Below are positions 23,872 to 36,240 of a DNA stretch of 64,000 bases, piece after piece. The notes under the pieces are model-generated. The model was not told the DNA's origin. It ran no database searches and saw only the letters and a program-made list of their open reading frames with translations. The stretch is taken from positions 632,432-696,431 of the forward strand of contig CABFPE010000183.1 in assembly GCA_900660155.1 (NCBI GenBank), written 5' to 3'. Position 1 is the first letter of the stretch; each line of letters starts with the position of its first letter. This stretch comes from Hofstenia miamia. Taxonomy: Eukaryota; Xenacoelomorpha; Acoela; Hofsteniidae. The position numbers and the translations under genes were made by a program.

Positions 23872-26800
23872 GTAAAATTTGTGCTTTCATAGTTTGATAG
23901 ATACGTTATTTATGCTACAATACTATATTATATAATTTAGAACACCAATTACAAAATATCCCTCTATTAATGGTAAAGAAATTGATCTCTTGACATTTTA
24001 TACTTCAGTAATATCCAAAGGCGGTTGGCAGAAGGTAAAACTATATTGATCATTGGAAAAATAACTTATTACTTTAGGTTTCCGATGATGATGCTTGGGC
24101 AGATGTTGCATTGGAGCTGTCATTGCCACACAGTTGTTTGAATATGGAATTAGTTCTTAGACAGATATATACTAGGTAAGAATTATCCAAATTTCTTATG
24201 CTTAATGTTTTCAAGGTACCTTGCCAAATATGAAAAAGTTAACAATTTTGTAATTGACGATCCAGAAGATTATATTAATGACGAATATTTACCACAAGCA
24301 AAACAAGTGTCGCTTCCTGCTCCTTTGGTTCCGATGACCTATAATTCATATCAACACAGCCTACCAGGTAAATTTAGGAACTGACAGTTTATGCTTATTT
24401 ACATTTAGATGCTACTCGTGATCGACTGGGACTGTGTTCCAATGCTGGATTGTCATCTATTCATGATAAACTAGTACTTTCCCTCTTGTCTGGCTTCGAC
24501 AATGAAATTGATGTTGTGTTTAATGTCTGCACGCTACTTTCACATGAAGCTTCCCCTCGTCACCAACGACTTTGGTTTGGTGAACAATCACAGTTATTAG
24601 AGTTGCTTTTCGCTCATGTTGGGATATGTAACGACGGTATTTACTTATATTATTTGACAGGCGCCGTCTTAAAAGAAATGTATCTAAAGCAATTAACATG
24701 GCGTTTCAGCAATAATTCAATTGCTATTTAGTAAAAATTGAATGCAATCGTATTATATTTTAAAGTGGAATCTATTATAAAACAAATATTTCAAACATAC
24801 CATATCATTCCATCTATAGTTGAGAATTAAGTACGCATTATAATGAATTGTTAAAACATTACATTTGATATTTTCAGAAAAATTTCTTTGTTAAAATGTT
24901 TTCAATTATAAATGTTGAATCTATTTCATTATAATATTTTTACTGTTCAACAATACATTTAAGTTAGCCTCACGAAAATCAATTAACCAAATTCAAGTCT
25001 TTGATCGATAGCATGAACTTTAGGTCACAAACCTAATTGAAATTGGGTGTTTATATTTTTGTGCCTTTGTATTACAATTCGACTATTTGACTTAGAATTG
25101 GAATATATCTGATTATTTGGAACATAGTTTTTTCGATATATGGTTGGCAAAATATTCTATTAACCAATTATTGGGTCAAAAATTAAAAAAGCGATTAAAA
25201 GGATTTTGGGTATCATGTACAATAAATATATTTAAATTTTTCAGCGTTTTAGGCTGAGATTTTGATTACTTCTCTTAAATAGCGCTAAATTTTAATTGTC
25301 ACTGCAATGTAAAAGAAAACTAGAATTGCGTAAAACAGAGTCCTAGTGCAAGCATTTAAATGGCTGTAGAAGGCAAAGCAGTTATTTACACACTAATACC
25401 TTTTATCAATCGATTGAAATCGGTCTTCGTTAACTTAAATCAGAAGTTTAGAAAATCCTTATTATCCTTGGAGGATCTTGTAATAGTTATTAAGGTCAGA
25501 ATAACCCAATAATCAATTTTTTATTTNATTAACCAATTATTGGGTCAAAAATTAAAAAAGCGATTAAAAGGATTTTGGGTATCATGTACAATAAATATAT
25601 TTAAATTTTTCAGCGTTTTAGGCTGAGATTTTGATTACTTCTCTTAAATAGCGCTAAATTTTAATTGTCACTGCAATGTAAAAGAAAACTAGAATTGCGT
25701 AAAACAGAGTCCTAGTGCAAGCATTTAAATGGCTGTAGAAGGCAAAGCAGTTATTTACACACTAATACCTTTTATCAATCGATTGAAATCGGTCTTCGTT
25801 AACTTAAATCAGAAGTTTAGAAAATCCTTATTATCCTTGGAGGAATGTCCCTCTCTCCGTCAGGTTTTCAAAATTAATTTTGATTGGGTAAATCGAAACG
25901 TTTTTTCTGCAAAAAAATAAAAAAATGAACTCTAACGTAGTGAAATGCATTTTTACGATTTATCCTGTCAATATTTTCAAAAAATTGCGCGGGGCTTCAC
26001 CTCCCCCTTTTTTGGTCATAACTAAGATGCCTGTAAGAAAATCCTGCTTGCGCACCTACTTGAGTGCATGTTGATACTCAATTTGAATCTAAAAATGTTT
26101 ATCAACTCCTTTGTGCTTACGTTTCATTTTAGCGCCATATCTAAATGTTAAAGTTTGAGACAATGATTTTCAAATGATCGATTAACCTATCAATTAGAAT
26201 AAATGGATTAATCGAAGCGATTAGTCAATTTTATATAAGAAAAAGGTAGTTATTTTATCCGAAGCTGGTTTTTAGTTCTCTAATTCGAAATTTACTCCTC
26301 TTAACTGTGACCAGACCAATTGTATAACCCTAACATTACATTCTTAAGTAAGCATATATTGATATAAAATTATTTTTTATAGGACGTTCAATTTTTGATA
26401 ATCTGCAAGTTTTTCATTCAGTGTAAATTTAGTATGCCCATGTTTTGCATTAATCTTGTCAAATTGAAATGCTATAACTGTGTTCGTTAATTTAATTGCA
26501 ATTTTAATAATTATACTTTTAGAACATTTTTTCTTTACACTTTATGAAAGTTGTTGGAAAAATAATTCTCCCAAGAATTTCCAAGGCTTTTGGTTCAGTG
26601 TTGTAACTAATAAAGAGATGTTAGACATTTGTTACTCTCTAAAACACCTACACTCAGGTTATTATTTTTTCTTAAACATTCATTTTATTTATAGCACGAC
26701 AACTATATGTTAGTACACAAGGCAATTTCAGTAATGTTTTGCATGTTGATTTTTATTAGTATTTACATACGTTCATTATTTGGCTTTATCGTAACGATTG

Positions 26801-29800
26801 TAATATGCGTTGTTACTTCTGCTTTTCTTTAACGCAGAGTGATAGCTTTTTAATTGTTTTACATTTCCCAATATGTTCATTATTGTTCGGCGCTGTACAT
26901 TTTTTGAAGCACTGTTTTCAAGGTGAGACTTCGTAGTAATATAATTTGATACCAAAAGGCAATTATATATGCTTATGAATCTACTGGTAATTTAATGGCG
27001 TGTACATAGAAGAATTGGCGTAAATGGATTCTGTAAAGCGTTCATTTGCATACTAAATGAACTATCAAGTGCTTTATTTAGAATTGTCTATATTTTACAC
27101 AAGACAAAACGCTAATTAATCAATTAAGTTACGTTAATACTGAGTGCAACTACTCTGAAGGTCTTCTTCACGCAACTCTCAAAAACATTTTTGTCTTTAA
27201 GGAGGTTACTGCAGCATCCTCGGCGCTTAAATATTTCATACGAAAGCATATACAATACATGAACAATGGAAAGTGGCATTAAATACACAATATTGGCAAT
27301 AAAGTTTTTTAGAAGAGAATACTTAATTTAAGATTGTAAGTCAAAATAGTTAATGGGGCACCTGAGCAATGTTTGATTTATAGTTTTTTTGTGAAAACAA
27401 CGAAACATTTTATTCTTTTCTTCATTTAAATGATATAACTTGTTAGTTTTTCTATATATTAAGTTAATTTTATTGTTAAATCTGTAAAACTTTCATGACT
27501 ATATTTAAATATAATCTTCCCAAAATTTACTCTACAAGTGATTTAATCGTAGATGGACGCGGATTTAATTTTTCATATCCGCATTGCACCGCACCCACAG
27601 TGAGTGGCTCCGCACCCGCCTATCTGTTAGAAAAAATCACCCGTTATTTTCTAAATGTCGCCTGTCAAGTAATTAAGCCAAAAAATATCAATCACCGAAT
27701 TGTAACAAAATATCAATGTCCACCCACAGCGCACCGCAACCCGTGTGCCATTTGAAATTCAGTACCCGTATCGCACCGCATCCGTGCGGGTAAACCCGCA
27801 TCCCGTCCATCTTTGGAAATAATTTTACCCGAATCAATTTCAAAATTTTTTAACAGTCCATGTCTCTAAAAGCTTATAGTTTGTTTTCCGAAAAATTTTC
27901 TGTAATAAGCATTCCATGCACTTGTATTTGTTGAGCCAGATATAATGTTTTTACTAGTACTTGATAAGTGCACTGTGTATAAAATGTACAGTAGTTTTTG
28001 AAATATATGCTGATTCTGAATTTCTAATCTAAATCAAAGTTAACTAATTTTCATCTGATTTCGCTACCACACTTCTTGCAAAGCATCAATTGGTAATGCT
28101 CGGCGGTTGCCAAAAATGAGCGCGGTTTCTGTTGTTGTAGCCAACTACTTTCAATACTAGTAAAATCATATTCATAAGAAAAATTGATTTTAAAGTAAAT
28201 TTTCAAAACACTCAATTGATTTTATCAATAAGTAAAACAAGAAGTACCCGTCAACTCGACAAGCATTTTAGCTTTTGCTCCAAATAACCGATTTTCATTT
28301 TTTCTGTTCACTTCGGTTTTCAGCGAAAACCTCAACTTCGGTATTCTATACCGCCGAGCACTACCCATCCATATCATATATTATTTTAACAGGAATTTAT
28401 ACGGTTTTGATTTTCAGTTCTATGTGTTATGGTGTTTAGTCGTAATTGAATAGCAGTAAATGTAGAGTATCAGTTATCGAAAAATTTGAAAATTTTCACA
28501 TATTTTCAAAATTAAAAAAATATTTTTTAGTCTCAGATGGAATTTTAGATGAAAATGTATTTTTTGAAACTTTTTACTCTGAGGAAAGAAACAAATAAAA
28601 ATTTAAGTTGAATGAAATATTTGTCTGAAACTCGTAACTTCAAAGTCAACATGAAGTATGATATACTGCGCGTGATATGATAAGAATTAAATAAATTTGA
28701 AATGTATTTAATATTGATATGGATAGATTTTATTCTCATTGTCGATTTTAAATTTATAGGTGGTTTTATTTATATACCTTAAAAAATACATAGGAGTCGT
28801 CAATTTTATCTGCACTTAACCTAGTTGAAAAGTCAGGAAAAACTTTAATTCAAACCGAAATTTTTTGATTTTTATGAAGGACAATAAATGTATTTTTCTA
28901 GTAGTTTAATGTATTTGTCAATGTTTTACTATTTTCATGAGCTTGTAAAGCGTATCTAGTTGTTCTAATGAAATTCATAAATGCAGTTATCAAAGGTAAT
29001 GTCCTTGTAATATATTTCAATTGTTTGCTGAGTCATTTGACACATTTAGCGATTATTAATTATGCATAGATTTCCACTTTTGAATTTTTTAGTTTGACTA
29101 GGAATTTCTATATAATGCAATTTTTTGAATGATGTTCAACATTGTTTAATCAAATATTTTAGATGACAACGGCTACCATTCGTTTTACAAAAGTGAATAC
29201 GCTCGAGTGCTGCAATTACTTACATTAATAAGAAATGTTTCGTTTGATGCTTTTAATCGGGAAATACTCGCTGATCACTTTCACTGCTTTATGTNAGGCA
29301 TTAAATAAAATGGATCCTAGTGGATATGTGGTTTAGATGATTTACCTGCTAAATTTATTTATGAATTTAAATCCTTATATCTTAAATGCAAAGTGGGCAC
29401 TTAAGATATATTTTCAATTACCTTTCTGGTCTCAGGTATCCTATTGAGAACTTACATAGTAAGTTTGTGTCTGCTGCTGATACTATGTGGTTTCTAAACA
29501 GTGATGTACNTTGTCAATGTTTTACTATTTTCATGAGCTTGTAAAGCGTATCTAGTTGTTCTAATGAAATTCATAAATGCAGTTATCAAAGGTAATGTCC
29601 TTGTAATATATTTCAATTGTTTGCTGAGTCATTTGACACATTTAGCGATTATTAATTATGCATAGATTTCCACTTTTGAATTTTTTAGTTTGACTAGGAA
29701 TTTCTATATAATGCAATTTTTTGAATGATGTTCAACATTGTTTAATCAAATATTTTAGATGACAACGGCTACCATTCGTTTTACAAAAGTGAATACGCTC

Positions 29801-32800
29801 GAGTGCTGCAATTACTTACATTAATAAGAAATGTTTCGTTTGATGCTTTTAATCGGGAAATACTCGCTGATCACTTTCACTGCTTTATGTAAGTGATTTA
29901 TTCCATTGGTCGGGAATTACTTCCTGTCCCATCCGCTCGCCATAAACACTTCGGTCGGTATCACTCGCTGACGTTTCTGTGGCGGTTTCTATTCATTCAT
30001 TCAATAAGTAAATAAACTAATAATACCTCTTGTGTGTTACTTTATTTGTAATCTACCACACATTAGGTAGGAGCATAGTTTCAATTCCGGCCATCTAAAT
30101 TACCTCGGCAAAAATTCATATTTTCCAATAAAATTATCTCCAATTCATATCATTCAGATTGTTTATATTTTCTGTTTAGTTTCTTCAATATATGGTGTTT
30201 TATTCATAGGCGATAACAAAATAATATTTTCTATTTCAGCAATTACAATGAGCACTTAGCGCTCTTCATTACAGAACACTTGAACTCACTAAACTATATA
30301 CATATCTACATGTCAACATTGCGAAAGCTCTGTTCAGTTTTTATCGCTATCAAATTATAAAGTTCTAGTTGTAATGAGGGGCATGTTTCAGGATTCTCAA
30401 TTATATTTTATAAATTGGGATAAACGAATCAATTCAGTTTTCATTTTAAATCCTTTTGAATAGATTAAATGAAAATTGAAATTTGAAACTGGAAATGGCC
30501 ATGTTTCATTTGTTTTGCAATTTATTTTTTAAATTTTTCAAATGATTTGCAAATTTTAAATTTGAGTTTTATAACAGTCAAAATAAAAAATGTTTTTGAA
30601 ATTTTTGCAGTTCTTAAAAAAACTATTGTCTCCGTTTGCTTCTTGAGCTTAAATTTCAAAAGTTTTAGTCTGCACCTGAGTAGTCAATTTTTGAAGAAAA
30701 AAATATTTATGTATATATTGACGTTTTATGAAAACTCATTTAACTGGACCATTTAATCTGAAATTTTTCTCGATTGCTATAAATTAAATTAAAAAACAAC
30801 CTGGTTTTTTTATTTTAAATTTTTATGAAATATCAAAGTCATATTCGCACTTAACATGTTTTGATTTAACAAATGTTATGTGCATTGACATGTTAAGTGC
30901 ACACATCGATCGATTTCTATGAATTAATAATTTTGAATTTGAAATAATAATATAAGAATCAAGTGCGTATTTCAAGTATTTCGCATCCTACTCAAGTCTT
31001 TCTGCAAAAAACAATTTTTGCGGATAAAAAAGTTTAACCAAGAAATACATTTGAACTCCAATAATGCGTAGATATTCTTGACGCAGTACTGGAATTTACT
31101 AATACTGGATTTTGGACTTCAAAAAAAGTCGGTACTAGTCTATAAATCGCTTAAAATGCATTCAGAATTTACAACTGTATTAAAAATACCACTGTTTTTA
31201 CATATATTTAGTAATACATGTAATTGATTGACTATTATTTTTCTCAATCGCTTTAATAAAAGTTTCTTCACCTTCTATAACGGTTTACGCATTACGGGGT
31301 CTAACATGAAAACATAGTTGTATTTTCAACATGGGACATTTACGCAGTACTGGATTTACTCTATACTGTGTCTGGACTGTAGTAGTTGTTTTTTGGCTTT
31401 TGACAGCAGATGTAATCGCAGGAGTGAAAGCAATACTACAGTTATACTGAACAGTATTTGAATTTTAACGGGGTGAGAAGTTTCCAAGAATTGGAAAGAC
31501 TGGAGACACCACTTTTCACATATTTCTGCAAAGATTTTTGGCACTAGCCTCAATTTTGTGATTGCAAATACAAAACTGAATTTTTGTATCACGAATTTAG
31601 TTGTAAACTTATGCCTCTGTGAAGAGACAGCCTGGCAACCATCTCCATAAATATAAGTATGGAAAATTTATCAACAAAAATCAAATTCAGGTTAAAAAGT
31701 TTAGTCCAATTGAAATTCAAACCGAATAAAACTCATTGAATTGCTAGTTGTGATATAAATTTATCGAAAGTAATGGGATTTTGACAAGCGTTGAATTGCT
31801 ATCATAATATATAGTGAATGCTTATAGCTATTTCTATATTACAAAAATTATCAGTGCTGGATCTTAATTATAAACGTTAACAACATATATATCAACATGT
31901 GGAAATTAATCCACTAGTATTGAGCTATAATAGCATGATCCATTTACTATTAATGTAGATGGGTTTTTTTAATATTGAAATTGTAGTTTGTGTTTTATTA
32001 GTTCCAAGGTCACCAGATTTGGCACGGCCAACGATAGACCTGATCTATAGGTCGGATAATTTTTTTACAATATTTTGTGAATCTAGGACGAGCATATCAG
32101 CAAATTGGAAGGTGTATTGGACCACACTCATTCAGGGTTTTATCGAAAATACTCTTTGCTTTGACATTACAATTGGACGAAGTGAACAAATGTATAAAGA
32201 ATAAGACTGTTTTTAGGTCAATATTAGGATAATAAATTGTCAGGAATTATTTTTATTTGAATAATTGAGGGGATTGAATAAAGCGGGATTTTAATCAGGG
32301 TGGAAAACGAGTGAGCCCGACACGTGGGTGGAGTCAACGAATTGACGAGTCGGGTCGGGTCGGGCAGCGGGTCACTAATAGATGGGAGTCACGGGTCATT
32401 TATAATCGCTATAATGAAGGAACACTAATAGATTTAACGAACAATTAGAGAGGTCTACTATTTCGATCTTTGAAATTGTTAACGATTTTAATTATTTTTG
32501 TATTTTCTTATTGATTTGGTATTGTTTTTATTGATACTTTTATGTTAGAACAATTTTAAGTGTTATACTAGCAGTCTTTCTTTGATTGGATTTTGTCTCT
32601 GTTTAGTGTTAGGTAGGACAGGTTAGGTCGCATCGCAGGTTTATTGTTGGACAGATCGGGTGACGATAAAAAATTGTGAGTCGTTTCCCACCCTGATTAA
32701 AATTAGGGGTTATCTGTAATTGAAAAGTGAACATTGTGTTCGTTTCTTGTTTCAATTTTTGAAATTAATCAGATAGATGAGTGTGATTTTTCTAATAAAA

Positions 32801-35800
32801 CATTTTTGCCAGCCATGATTGCTTATATAAATTCAATGTGAGATCAACATAAAACTTAAAATTTACATTTCAAAATCTCATATTAAGTAGGGCAACCAGA
32901 ATATGACCTAAAAAATAAAAAGGTAACCTTAAGATACCAATTTATGACTTTTCAAAACCTAATGATTTATTCAAAAAATATATCAATGTATCGAAGATTT
33001 ATTGATGCAGATCTGATATTCTAGTGTAGTACAGTATCATGTAACCCTAGATGTTTTCAGAATTGAAGTTTCGGTTTTTACCAAGTAACTTTTTTTAACA
33101 TGCTGCAACTTCTTTCTACCGAAACATATGTGGAGCAGCATGAATAGCTGGCGGAACTTAATTTCTTGAATTTCCCATATTGTCCTTCAATTCATTGTTT
33201 TTGAAAATAAGCTGATGTATCACATGGGTCGTCGCCAAAGAAAATAAGAAGTTGTTCTGTAATTTTTCAAAAATCCGAAAATTGCAATGATGCACTTTCC
33301 AGTTTATCAAGAATAGAAAGAAGAAAACTATAGTACCGGCTCAATTTCTGCTAAACTTTTTGCTAGTTCCACATCAAGCACAGCTTCTTTGGCATGTTTG
33401 ACCAAAAATAAAGAATTAGTCCAATTACTTACCACATCAGTCACCACTGGAAAATGTTTGGAATGAAATAACGCTGCTTGAATCCGCGATGCCCACCGAG
33501 TAAGCACTGTTTGTGGAGATGATGAAGTGTTTTCTTCTTTAAAGCTCTGTTGGCGGGTTCTGTTTTTAACAGTGGCTGCCTTCAATGCACTAATCAATTT
33601 ATCCACATTTGAGTAATGCGAGCGTAGCCTCATTGCACAATTGTGAATTAAATGTACCACACAAGTTATTTGAAAAAGTAAGCTCTAGAGTTGTTTAAGG
33701 GTTTAAGTCATTTATGACGCTGCATCTGATACCAAGATTACAAATTGCGTTCTTTCAATTCTGAGGTCTTTAATCATATCGTCTACGAGACAAATTACAT
33801 TGTTTTCCATGAACTTACAGGAAATCAGATATGTTTTTTCTGGAACTTCAATATCACCAACCAAAATATTAGCAAATCGTTTACCATCAAGATAGGTTTC
33901 ATCGAAAACAATGAAATTTTTTTTGCTTCAAAATTGAGCGAACACCTTTTTGTTCTTTCTCTACTGGCGATTTTATAACGTTTCTGGCAGTTGTTTCGCA
34001 GGGTACATTTTGACCAATACCTTTAAGCAATTCTTGAAGAGTAGTGTGACGGAGTTTGTATAGAGGTTTATTAGCAGCTGCAAAGTTTTGCCAATTTTTT
34101 TTGCAAACGGCGTATCCCGATCAAATGTTAAAAATGATTGATGTATCGTGCTAGAACTATTTGGAAAATTTTCCAAGAAGGATTGTTGCTTCTTTGATTT
34201 CCTGTGTTGATCGATGTGAAAAGGTTTGTTGTACATCATGCGCTATAGTTGTTTGTTTGGCGTCTCCATAAAAGAATATTTGGACATAATATCTTTAATT
34301 TTAATTGAACTGCACTTAGCGAATTTTAGCACGATGACGTAAAGTTATTGAAAACACAATATCTATCTTTTATACGCTGTTTACAGATAAAAAAGAAAAC
34401 CTAAAATTTGATTGGACTATTATTAATTAATGAAATGGTGACACCACAGCTTGTAAACATGACTAAATAAACTATTGGTCGTGCTCATCTAAAGAAACAT
34501 CAATCTTAGATGAAAGAGGTTTAGCGGAAATTGAGCGAATATGACCTTATTAACCTATTAGCAGAAATATGACATTACTTGAAAATTAAAAATATGATTT
34601 TATATGACCGTATAGGACTATATGACTTTTTGGTTGCTCTAGATATAAGTATGCTTCGCGTTATTTAGTAAAAATATTTCAACTGCTGCTGCAAATAAAA
34701 TATTTTTGTTATGATTTTTCACCCAGAAATCAATACGATGTAGATAGATTTTAATGTTTTAAATTTCCTACTTTATAGCTTATCATTGCATAGGGACGTT
34801 CGCCAATAGACGTTTCAATAGAACACAACAAAAACACTATTCATCTTAACGGCGGTAAAAAAAATATATTAACTTAACCATACAATAATATTGAAATACA
34901 ATAAATACGAAATACGCAATCAAAGTTGCAACTATTTCCAAATTATGTAATAGGCTCCGAGAAAATTGTTCGTAAATGTGGAAAAACTGACCTTTTAAAA
35001 ATAAATATGCTATTTGATGTTGAAGGCAGCTGTACTTTATTACAAAATTTTTAAAATCTCTTCACGAATTTTTTGAAGAAATATAGCTATTCGCCTCCAA
35101 CTTTCTTAAAAAAAAAATCATTGTGAATTCATTTATTCAAAATTCGGTAGCTCTAGTATAAATAAATTTTGAAGTCTATTTCAAAATGCTTGCCATGACA
35201 TCTTTTCGAATAACAGATTGTTGTATTTAACAGTGTTTATTGTTGTAGCAAGTGTCAAAATCATTTATACGCATTCACTTCGCAATTTATATAATGAATG
35301 CATTGAGATTTTTTATAAGAACGAATTTTGTAAGCAATTTATTTGCAAACTTTTGCTGTTCTTTTCTGACGTATTAATTAACACCAATGACAAAAAATAT
35401 GTTGAAATGAGAGCGTTATATGCTGCATCTTCCTAATTAAATATTTCAGCGTTAGAGTTAGTAGATAAAATTGCTTTTTCGAAAAGATTCTTTTCTTGCC
35501 CCGCAAGCGGAATTTGACATTTGATTCTCCTCATTATGATGGTTTTATGCATTTAAAAAAAACTAGAAAGGCGTTTACGGTATAATAAATATAAATGCGC
35601 TTATTCAATCCATGAATTTAGGAAAAGTAAATCATTATTGTAACAACTACTTCATTCAGATAAAATATTTAACCAAAATTTTTCAATTATTTTTCAATAT
35701 TATCTAATATATGGATTTATCTTTACTATATATATATATATATATATATANNNNNNNNNNNNNNNNNNNNNNNNNNNNNNNNNNNNNNNNNNNNNNNNNN

Positions 35801-36194
35801 NNNNNNNNNNNNNNNNNNNNNNNNNNNNNNNNNNNNNNNNNNNNNNNNNNTATATATATATATAGTGACGCGTTTAGGGGGGGGGGGATTGGCCCCCTTT
35901 GTAGCCAAGCTGCAAACACTTAATTAAAATGTTTTCTTTTCCTTAAAATTGAAAATAGTTCACTGTAATTCAAGATGTCTTCAATCAATTTGTAACTAAA
36001 AACATACGATGACATTTTGTGTAAATTTACGAAAATCTTTTTCTTTACAATTTTTTTCTGTAAAAATGGGTGTCAACCCCCCGTTTTGAAAATCCTAAAC
36101 GGGCCTCTAATATATATATATATATATATANTAAAAACTTCCCTTAGTTTGATACGAGTAAAATCTAGCGCAACTTTCTAAGACTAAGTATGTG

Positions 36195-36240
<46 letters not shown>

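Larger units (their letters stand above)
24637..26522 (+). other. ARID2 intron 5, with a contig-end duplication
   Basis: About 1.9 kb of non-coding sequence. Contains the 317-bp block that occurs twice around the N at 25527. Confidence 0.8.

Noticed and set aside
24637-24731. Extension of ARID2 exon 5 to a stop at 24729-24731
   Set aside because: It has no resemblance to ARID2, while the GT at 24637 splices in phase to exons 6 and 7, which do.
26480-26522. Upstream part of the open frame containing ARID2 exon 6
   Set aside because: It is hydrophobic, unlike ARID2, and precedes the in-phase acceptor at 26521-26522.
35704-35923. Open frames running through the N gap
   Set aside because: They are artefacts of translating Ns and TA repeats.
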